From Balneolaceae bacterium (GTDB taxonomy: Bacteria; Bacteroidota; Rhodothermia; Balneolales; Balneolaceae), in the NCBI GenBank assembly GCA_021767245.1, contig JAASTO010000059.1:1-13453 (forward strand): 13,453 nt of DNA, given 5' to 3'. Position 1 is the stretch's first letter. Each line of letters starts with the position of its first letter. Below are positions 7,584-13,453 of the stretch, in pieces. The notes under the pieces were generated by a model. It did no database searches, was not told where the DNA came from, and saw nothing but the letters and a program-made list of their open reading frames with translations. The translations under genes were made by a program, and so were the position numbers.

Positions 7584-8150
7584 TTAGAATAAGCTGGTTT
7601 GCTCTTTATCTTCTTTCTGAGCCTGCTCGATCTGTGGTTCGTCGGTCGGGGTGAAGGTCTTGAGCATTTCCGGCATGAACCTCTTTTCATAGATGCGCCG
7701 GGCAATACCGTGCAGGGCTTTTTCTCCCCGTGGTGTGATCCTCAAAAAACCGGAATCATCCTCATCCAGAAAACCAAACGAACGCAGGTCATTCACGATA
7801 AGATAGGCCAGCTTCTCGGTCACACCGGCACTTTTTTCCACATATTCCCGATGGGGAGGTTCATCTTCACTGATATAAACCGTTCCCAGTACATTCAATT
7901 CAACATCCGTCAGTGGGAAACCTTCACTGCCCTTGGTCAGCATCTCATCCCAGGTACTCTGTGAGTAATACAACCCAAACCACCACTTGGCTTCGCGCAG
8001 TAAGTGCCCCGTTGAGGCACACGCAAAGGGCTGTCCGGGCTGAGCTTTTCTCGGTTCACCCCGGCTGCGATACATATTCACCATCGTAGCCAAGTCCAGT
8101 TCATGGATATTCGGTGGATATCGGAAATAAAAATCGCTGCGTTTTTGCAT
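7584..8150 (-). CDS. Unrecognised protein with winged-helix-like region and C-terminal QTSLF (possible sliding-clamp motif)
   Basis: I do not recognise this 188-residue protein. It has no signal peptide or membrane segment. The N-terminal half is rich in aromatic residues (FYFRYPP, EAKWWFGLYYSQSTW). Residues about 110-155 (TEKLAYLIVNDLRSFGFLDE followed by LRITPRGEKAL) look like a winged-helix: helices, then a strand ending in TPRGEKAL, as in MarR/PadR-like folds. A charged tail (about 168-183) ends in QTSLF at the very C-terminus, which fits the Q-x-x-L-F beta-clamp-binding pentapeptide. AAGGAT lies five bases before the ATG, supporting the start. It follows topA by 102 bp and precedes rlmG by 11 nt. 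DNA binding or clamp binding is inference only. Confidence 0.8.
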   Translation of the reverse strand: MQKRSDFYFRYPPNIHELDLATMVNMYRSRGEPRKAQPGQPFACASTGHLLREAKWWFGLYYSQSTWDEMLTKGSEGFPLTDVELNVLGTVYISEDEPPHREYVEKSAGVTEKLAYLIVNDLRSFGFLDEDDSGFLRITPRGEKALHGIARRIYEKRFMPEMLKTFTPTDEPQIEQAQKEDKEQTSLF

Positions 8151-8252
8151 TAGATCCTTAAGCTGTCTTTCTGTTAATGACAGTAGTGAATATAAATCTA
8201 CAAAAAAAATTATAAAGCCACCGACCAGCGAATTCGGGTTGAACCGATCGTT
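8151..8252 (-). promoter_or_regulatory. topA to 188-aa gene intergenic region, possible promoter
   Basis: Read on the minus strand, the region contains tataat followed by a run of eight Ts (8209-8202), then an A/T-rich leader with a small ctgtc/gacag hairpin (8183-8163) just upstream of the AAGGAT ribosome binding site. The T-run could end topA transcripts, but the bases before it form no strong stem. The tataat could be a -10 box for the next gene, but no matching -35 is evident. Confidence 0.3.
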
Positions 8253-10796
8253 CTACCCCTTTTCCTTGATCAGGTCGATCGCCTTAGACATGGTAAAGTC
8301 TTCCGGTTCTTCTCCCTTTGGTAAACTGATATTCTTTTTGCCATGCTTAATATATGGGCCATACCGGCCGGTCATCACCTTGATCGGCTTCTCGGTGTCG
8401 GGATGTTTACCCAGATCCTTGATCTCATTACTTCCTCGCCTCGACTGCTTTTTCTGAGCCAGTAACTCTACGGCGCGATCCAGTTCAATATCGAGTACGT
8501 TGTCGGTTTTAGGAATGGATTTGAACTTTCCATCATGCACCACATACGGACCATACCGTCCTACTCCGGCCCTTACCACTTTGCCGTCTTCCGGATGCTC
8601 ACCAAGCTTACGAGGCAGTTTCAGTAACTCCAGGGCAAGGTCAAGATCCACATCGGCCGGTTCCATGCCTTTTAGCAGAGAAACACGTTTTGGCTTCTTA
8701 TTGTCGTCAGACACTTCCCCTCGCTGTACATACGGCCCGTATCGACCTGAAAGCAAAAAGATCGGGTCACCTGTTTCCGGATCGTGCCCGATGGGTTTAT
8801 CCTGCTCTTCAGAGATCTTGATTAGCTCTTCCAGTTTTTCAGAAGAGATGTCACTGGGATCCATATCATTCGGCAGTGAGGTTGTAACCTCTTCACCATT
8901 TTTGGTCATCCGGGCATATGGGCCAAAACGACCTACCGCTACTTTAATACCTTCCATTCCTTCCAGAGGCAGATCCAGAAGCTTGGCTTCCTGTGGGTCG
9001 ATCTTGTCTTCCTGTGTGTCCACTTTGGCCTTCAGACCATTGTCACCGCTATAATAATCTTCCAGATATTTTACCGGGTCCTGTGTTCCTTCCGCCACGG
9101 CATCCAGTTTATCCTCCAGGTCTGAGGTGAACTGACTGTCAACCAGCTCCGGAAAATGTTTTTCTAACAAAGAGGATACTGCAAATGCCGTAAAGGTTGG
9201 GATCAGCGTTTTGCCTTCACTTTTGGCATATCCACGATCCTGAATGGTACTTATAATGGATGCATAGGTACTTGGACGGCCAACCCCACGCTTCTCAAGT
9301 TCCTTCACCAAAGTCGCTTCCGTATATCGGGCCGGTGGTTTGGTTTCGTGACTCACAAAATTAAGATCATCGAGGCCAGTACTGTCCCCTTCATTCATTT
9401 CAGGAAGAAAGTTTTCCTGATTTTCCAAAGCGGCTTCCGGATCATCACTGCCCTCAACATAAGCCCGGAAATATCCGGGGAATAGAATTTTCTTTCCACC
9501 GGCACGAAAATCAGCATCCGTTCCATTGTGGGAAGCGCGGATCGTGACGTTGGTGAATTCCAGCTCAGCTTCTGCCATTTGCGTGGCAATAGTTCGTTTC
9601 CAGATCAGATCATACAGCTTGAACTCACGTCCGCTTAATCCGGCTTTATCCGGTTTCACAAAGCGTGAACCTGAAGGACGTATAGCTTCGTGTGCTTCCT
9701 GGGCTCCTTTTCCTTTCTTATTGTAATTCCGTACCCGCTCAAATAAATAGTCTTCACCGTACTCATCGGTCACCGCATCACGGGCTGCCCCAATGGCCTG
9801 TCCGGATAGTCGGGTAGAATCGGTACGCATGTAGGTGATAAATCCTTTTTCGTACAGCTTCTGTGCTACACTCATGGTGTCACGTGCCGAGAAACCGAAT
9901 TTACGGTTAGCTTCCTGCTGAAGGGTTGAAGTAATGAAAGGAGGTGCCGGATTTCGTTTCTGCGTTTTTACATCCACATTGATGACTGACCATTTGGCTT
10001 TTTTCAGGTCATCCACAAGGGCACTGGCTTTGTCCTCATCCAGTAAAACGACGGAATCAGGCTTTTTTAGCTTGCCGGTGTTTTCATCAAAATCCTTACC
10101 GCTGGCCAGCCGTTTTTCATTGAGATGCGTCAGGTCCGCATCAAATTTATAATCATCGCCTTCTTTATGGAGCTGCGCTTTCAGGTCATAATAAGTGGCG
10201 CTTCTGAACTTCATTCGCTCACGTTCGCGTTCCACCAAAAACTCAACCGCTACCGATTGTACACGTCCTGCAGAAAGACCCGGAGAGATCTTCTTCCATA
10301 ACAATGGGGAAACGGTATATCCTGCCAGGCGGTCTAATATTCGTCGTGTTTCCTGAGCATGCACCAGGTTCATGTCAATGTCACGGGTATTCTCCAGCGC
10401 ATTCATCACGGCTTCTTTGGTGATTTCCCGGAATGCCATTCTCTTCACCGGCACTTTCGGTTTCAGAATCTCCATCAGGTGCCATGAAATAGCTTCTCCT
10501 TCCCGGTCCTCATCCGTTGCCAGTATCAGTTCATCTGCATCTTTGAGCAGCTTTTTGAGCTTGGTAACGACTTTCTTTTTGGAGGATGGGATCACATACA
10601 GGGGATCAAAACGGTCATCCACATTGATCCCTAAATTTGACCAGCTCTCTTTTTTATACTTGGCCGGAATTTCCTTGGCCGAGGAAGGAAGATCACGAAT
10701 GTGACCCATAGAGGAGTCCACCACGTACCCTTTGGGCAAATATTTCTTAATAGTTTTAGTTTTTGTAGGGGACTCTACAATGACGAGACTTTTCAT
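8253..10796 (-). CDS. topA: DNA topoisomerase I
   Basis: The enzyme is a type IA topoisomerase that relaxes negative supercoils. The N-terminal TOPRIM domain shows Glu8 in VIVESP and the acidic set Asp95, Asp97, Glu99 in ATDEDREGE. The active-site Tyr322 and Arg324 lie in GFITYMRTDSTRLS, matching E. coli Tyr319/Arg321. EAHEAIRP (about 367-374) and KRGVGRPSTYASII (502-515) are further family signatures. The C-terminus has no zinc-finger cysteines. It carries four GR(Y/F)GPY units at about 622, 684, 746 and 810, the topoisomerase C-terminal repeat form seen in many bacteria outside the gamma-proteobacteria. The 847-residue protein is complete, from MKSLVIVESPTKTKTI to a TAG stop. The gene follows the peroxiredoxin by 12 nt and has no evident Shine-Dalgarno sequence, so co-transcription with coupled translation is plausible. 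Confidence 0.98.
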   Translation of the reverse strand: MKSLVIVESPTKTKTIKKYLPKGYVVDSSMGHIRDLPSSAKEIPAKYKKESWSNLGINVDDRFDPLYVIPSSKKKVVTKLKKLLKDADELILATDEDREGEAISWHLMEILKPKVPVKRMAFREITKEAVMNALENTRDIDMNLVHAQETRRILDRLAGYTVSPLLWKKISPGLSAGRVQSVAVEFLVERERERMKFRSATYYDLKAQLHKEGDDYKFDADLTHLNEKRLASGKDFDENTGKLKKPDSVVLLDEDKASALVDDLKKAKWSVINVDVKTQKRNPAPPFITSTLQQEANRKFGFSARDTMSVAQKLYEKGFITYMRTDSTRLSGQAIGAARDAVTDEYGEDYLFERVRNYNKKGKGAQEAHEAIRPSGSRFVKPDKAGLSGREFKLYDLIWKRTIATQMAEAELEFTNVTIRASHNGTDADFRAGGKKILFPGYFRAYVEGSDDPEAALENQENFLPEMNEGDSTGLDDLNFVSHETKPPARYTEATLVKELEKRGVGRPSTYASIISTIQDRGYAKSEGKTLIPTFTAFAVSSLLEKHFPELVDSQFTSDLEDKLDAVAEGTQDPVKYLEDYYSGDNGLKAKVDTQEDKIDPQEAKLLDLPLEGMEGIKVAVGRFGPYARMTKNGEEVTTSLPNDMDPSDISSEKLEELIKISEEQDKPIGHDPETGDPIFLLSGRYGPYVQRGEVSDDNKKPKRVSLLKGMEPADVDLDLALELLKLPRKLGEHPEDGKVVRAGVGRYGPYVVHDGKFKSIPKTDNVLDIELDRAVELLAQKKQSRRGSNEIKDLGKHPDTEKPIKVMTGRYGPYIKHGKKNISLPKGEEPEDFTMSKAIDLIKEKG

Positions 10797-10808
10797 GTAA
10801 AAACAGGA

Positions 10809-11285
10809 TTAATTCAATTCTTCGACCAGCTCTTTTAACTCTCCGGCGTGGTCTTTGGTATTCACTTTTTTGATAGTTCCCAAAATAGTACCATCTGTAT
10901 CAATAACAAAGGCCGAACGTGATGGGGCTTCATACTCTCTTCCGTACATTTTTTTCTGAACGATGGAATCTGTGGCTTCCGCAAATTTGTAGTCAGGGTC
11001 AGATACCAATGTAAAATCAATACCCTGCTTCTCAGCATAGCGTTTATGTGACCCACAGGTATCTTTACTCACAGCCACCAGATTATATCCTTTATCGATA
11101 AACCAGTCGGCATGATCCGCCAGGTCTTTTGTTTGGCGATCACACCCGCCTGTGTTATTCTTCATATATACCGATACAATGGTCGGCTTATCCAGCAGAT
11201 CTTTGAAGTTGATCTCTTTTTCTTCTCCGTTCTGCACGGCTTTAACCGTAAAATCGAGGTTGGCTTTACTACCTGTTTCTAACAT
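10809..11285 (-). CDS. Bcp/PrxQ-type peroxiredoxin (AhpC/TSA family)
   Basis: The thioredoxin-fold peroxidase reduces peroxides in the cytoplasm. Using the start MLETGSKANLDFTV at 11285 gives 158 residues, the usual size for Bcp-like proteins, which begin at this point. The frame stays open to an ATG at 11363 (184 residues), but the extra 26 residues have no family counterpart. Neither start has a clear ribosome binding site. The peroxidatic Cys48 lies in NNTGGC, with Thr at the expected -3 position. The conserved Pro of the PxxxTxxC motif is Met41 here (YMKNNTGGC instead of YPKDDTPGC). Cys77 in SKDTCGSH could be the resolving cysteine. The conserved Arg is in PSRSAFVIDTDG (about residue 123). 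The stop lies 12 nt before topA, suggesting one transcript. The redox partner is not known. Confidence 0.88.
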   Translation of the reverse strand: MLETGSKANLDFTVKAVQNGEEKEINFKDLLDKPTIVSVYMKNNTGGCDRQTKDLADHADWFIDKGYNLVAVSKDTCGSHKRYAEKQGIDFTLVSDPDYKFAEATDSIVQKKMYGREYEAPSRSAFVIDTDGTILGTIKKVNTKDHAGELKELVEELN

Positions 11286-11469
11286 AATTGATTGATTTAA
11301 TTTTCTTTCATCATTGGGATGTGATAACTGAAAGTAAGAAGGGATTCGTTCGATTTCAGTCATTTTGTGATCTGATATGTTGATATAGTAGATTTAATTT
11401 GTTGATAAATAACCAGAATCATCAGTACAAACACAGAGTATATAGTTCAAGAAAACCATCCATCGGCAT

Positions 11470-11624
11470 GTCCCAATAGGGACATTATGTTTGTAAAAAG
11501 AAAAAGTAAAAAACTGTGTTCCTTAGGTACACTACCGAGTTCTAAACAACAAAACATATCGCACCTAAGGCGCGAAGGCATAGATAGAGTTAGGGATTTA
11601 CAAACATATAGTCTCTACTGGGAC
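11470..11624. repeat. Nested palindromic intergenic element (about 155 bp)
   Basis: The outer arms 11470-11497 and 11597-11624 are inverted repeats matching at 24 of 28 positions. They contain a perfect 12-base core, tatgtttgtaaa (11486-11497) and tttacaaacata (11597-11608). A second inverted repeat, ccttaggt (11521-11528) and acctaagg (11563-11570), is almost concentric with it. The left arm also carries its own hairpin, tgtccc-aata-gggaca (11469-11484). I recall similar gtccc...gggac...tatgtttgta sequences as dispersed intergenic repeats in Bacteroidota-like genomes, often mis-called as small genes beginning MFV; this is memory, not a search result. No transposase gene is nearby. The element may be a non-autonomous mobile repeat or a structured RNA. 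Confidence 0.65.
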
Positions 11625-11715
11625 GGAAACAAGCTTCCACTCGTTCCAAAATTCTCGTTCGGGATACCTGCCCGAACCTCTGGTTCCACCTAAACCAATG
11701 CAACCACCCTGTTGC
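11625..11715 (-). terminator. Hairpin downstream of the Nudix gene, possible terminator
   Basis: On the minus strand, gttcggg (11677-11671) pairs with cccgaac (11663-11657) around a 7-nt loop, followed by gagaatttt. It lies about 40 nt past the Nudix stop codon. The T-run is short and not directly adjacent to the stem. The nearby ggttc/gaacc sequence offers an alternative pairing. The remaining bases hold no open gene that I can support. Confidence 0.4.
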
Positions 11716-12291
11716 TCAGCGAGCTGGTGTACGTCTCCAAAGCAAGTACTTAGCCACAGCTGCTACCACCAGTGAATGATGTACGGTCCCTTCTTGCACC
11801 AGCTCCAGAAAATCATCCAAGGGCATGGTATGAATATTGATGCGTTCATTCCCATCCAACTGTTGCTCCTGTACTTTCCGACAGTTCTGAACTACGTATA
11901 AATGCGTATAATTGGTCAGGAATGCAGGATTTGAGCTTACCTTGCCTAAATAACTCCAGGTATCACCTGCATAGCCCGTTTCCTCAAGTAATTCCCGTCG
12001 AGCCGTTTCATCATGAGTTTCCCCCGCATCCACCATACCTCCCGGCAATTCCAGCGTAGGCTCTTCTATCCCATACCGAAATTGTTCCACCAACACGATC
12101 TCATTATCCGAAGTCAGCGGAATCACATTCATCCACTCAGGAGCTTCAATGATCGAAAAGGTCGCCGAATGATCTTCCGACTCTAATTTCATGTCGCGAC
12201 TTAAAAGTTTGAAGATATTCGTCGTATATTTGAGCTCTTCTTTCGTGGTGACCCACGGCTCAATCGAAAATTTAAAATCACGGGTATTCAT
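11716..12291 (-). CDS. Nudix hydrolase, ADP-ribose pyrophosphatase-like
   Basis: The 191-residue protein has a full Nudix box at residues 85-107: GMVDAGE, THDETAR, then RELLEETGY, fitting G-x5-E-x7-R-E-U-x-E-E-x-G-U with Tyr in the last hydrophobic position. The preceding VLVEQFRYGIEEPTLELPGG matches the ADP-sugar pyrophosphatase branch (EQ-R-G, E-P-GG), which splits ADP-ribose or ADP-sugars to AMP plus a sugar phosphate in a Mg-dependent reaction. The exact substrate cannot be set from the sequence. The start at 12291 keeps a conserved-looking N-terminus (EPWVTTKEELKYTTNIFKLL). It lies only 2 bp from the divergent AMP nucleosidase start and has no Shine-Dalgarno sequence. A start at Met34 is a less likely alternative. 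Confidence 0.9.
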   Translation of the reverse strand: MNTRDFKFSIEPWVTTKEELKYTTNIFKLLSRDMKLESEDHSATFSIIEAPEWMNVIPLTSDNEIVLVEQFRYGIEEPTLELPGGMVDAGETHDETARRELLEETGYAGDTWSYLGKVSSNPAFLTNYTHLYVVQNCRKVQEQQLDGNERINIHTMPLDDFLELVQEGTVHHSLVVAAVAKYLLWRRTPAR

Positions 12292-12293
12292 AG

Positions 12294-13453
12294 ATGTCAG
12301 ACACGCTCAAATTAGTTAAAGATCAGTTTGCATCGGAGGCGGAACTTAAAAAAGCTATCGATAAAGCGTTGGATCTGATGGAGGATATTTATCGATCCGG
12401 CAAATATCCCAAGATGATCGTTGAGCGTACATGGAGTAAACACAACCCCGTCATTGATGGAGAACTGGCCCAGCCTGAAGCCTATCGCTGGTACCTGAAA
12501 CGGGAGATCGAGCGGCTTGTGACTCATGGTGCCACCGTTTTCATCAAACCTTCCCGGGATGTTTTGCCTCTGCATGAGCCTGTCCTTTTTGATAACCTGG
12601 ATGAGAACGACTGGAACATCACCCAAAAGAAGCTGTTCCTCTTCCGGGCAGAGCGGATCGATATCTCACTGGACCGACTGCAGCACTACACGGGCACCAA
12701 ACCAGAAGATTTTCAGCGCTACATACTGTTTACTAACTATGACATGCATGTGGACGTATTTCTGGAGATGTTTCCCGACTGTACGAAACCGGCTCACCAA
12801 GGCGTACAAATGCCGGCCTATCACCATAAGATGGACAACAACTCCGGAGTAACCCTGGTCAATATTGGTGTGGGACCTTCCAATGCCAAGACCATAACCG
12901 ACCATGTTGGCGTACTCAGGCCTGATGCCATGGTCATGGTGGGTCACTGCGGTGGACTCCGAAACCATCAGGATATCGGTGATTTTGTATTAGCCAATGG
13001 ATACTATCGGGCCGACCAGGTTCTGGATGATCTGTTCCCGATCGGTATTCCGATATCACCAAATTATATTTTGAACCGATACATGCAGGAAGTGTTGGAT
13101 CAGAACCACATGACACACCGTATTGGCACGGTGTACACCACTGCCAACCGAAACTGGGAATTCTCTAAAGCTAAGACGGTCGAGGAAATTCACATGAGCC
13201 GAAGCGTAGCGGTTGATATGGAATCGGCTACGGTAGCCACTAACGGGTTTCGATATAGAATACCACATGCCACGTTGCTTTGTGTGAGTGACAAACCCCT
13301 GCACGGCAAACCCAAGTTATCCGGAGCCGCCCAATCCTTCTACCAGAACTCCAAAGAGATGCACCTCAAGATGGTGATCGATGCCCTGCAAATGGTGAAG
13401 GATAATTACCCCGAAGGTTTACCGAACTCCAGTATCCGTGCCTTTAATGAACC
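12294..13453 (+). CDS. amn: AMP nucleosidase (3' end cut by the window edge)
   Basis: The open frame runs from ATG 12294 to the window edge without a stop, giving 386 full codons. AMP nucleosidase hydrolyses AMP to adenine and ribose 5-phosphate in the cytoplasm. The N-terminal domain (MSDTLKLVKDQF, IYRSGKYPKMIVERTWSKHN, KPSRDVLPLHEP) matches the long Amn form. YTGTKPEDFQRYILFTNYDMHV links it to the phosphorylase-fold catalytic domain. That domain shows VGHCGGLRNHQDIGDFVLA, VDMESATVA (307-315, the purine-nucleosidase MES motif) and SDKPLHGKPK with Asp333, the likely general acid. IRAFNE near the edge resembles the family's C-terminal LRSFAE, so probably only a few residues are missing. The start leaves no leader outside the divergent Nudix gene and no Shine-Dalgarno sequence is visible. 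Confidence 0.93.
   Translation, partial: MSDTLKLVKDQFASEAELKKAIDKALDLMEDIYRSGKYPKMIVERTWSKHNPVIDGELAQPEAYRWYLKREIERLVTHGATVFIKPSRDVLPLHEPVLFDNLDENDWNITQKKLFLFRAERIDISLDRLQHYTGTKPEDFQRYILFTNYDMHVDVFLEMFPDCTKPAHQGVQMPAYHHKMDNNSGVTLVNIGVGPSNAKTITDHVGVLRPDAMVMVGHCGGLRNHQDIGDFVLANGYYRADQVLDDLFPIGIPISPNYILNRYMQEVLDQNHMTHRIGTVYTTANRNWEFSKAKTVEEIHMSRSVAVDMESATVATNGFRYRIPHATLLCVSDKPLHGKPKLSGAAQSFYQNSKEMHLKMVIDALQMVKDNYPEGLPNSSIRAFNE

Noticed and set aside
8500..9054. A 184-codon + strand open frame rich in Ser and repeated TYGPYRP
   Set aside because: It is antisense to topA. Its repeats are the shadow of the four GR(Y/F)GPY units encoded on the other strand.
11487..11693. A 68-codon + strand open frame beginning MFVKRKSKKL
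   Set aside because: It starts inside the inverted-repeat arm and runs across the palindromic element. It has no ribosome binding site and looks like a chance frame of the type produced by this repeat.
11641..11700. A tRNA-like or T-loop-like sequence (gttcggg...cccgaac)
   Set aside because: Only one stem is present; no acceptor stem, anticodon arm or CCA can be placed around it.
12666..12968. Minus-strand open frames across 12312-13304
   Set aside because: They are antisense to the AMP nucleosidase gene, which is clearly real although it lacks a stop codon inside the window.

Overview
The window comes from a bacterial chromosome that looks like the Bacteroidota/Balneolota/Rhodothermota side of the tree. 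The reasons are a DUF5916 outer-membrane-type protein, a secreted Tricorn-like S41 peptidase, a TopA with four C-terminal GR(Y/F)GPY repeats and no zinc-finger cysteines, and many genes without a clear Shine-Dalgarno sequence. This placement rests on family content only, not on a marker gene. Most of the window is ordinary core chromosome; the unusual content lies in the intergenic DNA.

Layout. At the left edge is the 3' end of a malic enzyme gene (+), then a complete DUF5916 gene (+). A large Tricorn-like peptidase gene (-) converges on it. Further right, all on the minus strand, are an rlmG-like rRNA methyltransferase, an unrecognised 188-residue protein ending in a possible sliding-clamp-binding pentapeptide, topA, a Bcp/PrxQ-type peroxiredoxin and a Nudix hydrolase. 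A nearly complete AMP nucleosidase gene (+, cut by the right edge, so it has no stop codon here) diverges from the Nudix gene, with only 2 bp between the two start codons. Likely transcription units are the peroxiredoxin followed by topA (12-nt gap) and the 188-residue protein followed by rlmG (11-nt gap).

How genes may work together. An ADP-ribose-type Nudix hydrolase yields AMP plus ribose 5-phosphate, and AMP nucleosidase splits AMP into adenine plus ribose 5-phosphate, so the divergent pair could form a short nucleotide-salvage route if the Nudix substrate is ADP-ribose. Peroxiredoxin and topA look like housekeeping genes that share a transcript.

Non-coding highlights. (1) Two copies of a 153-166 bp element flank the Tricorn-like gene in the same orientation. 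Each is built from two related hairpins in inverted orientation, like a BIME (paired REP sequences). (2) A nested palindromic element of about 155 bp lies between the peroxiredoxin and Nudix genes. (3) A 12-bp hairpin covers the ribosome binding site of the DUF5916 gene. (4) A clear intrinsic terminator follows the Tricorn-like gene. I saw no tRNA, rRNA, CRISPR array, transposase gene or phage gene.
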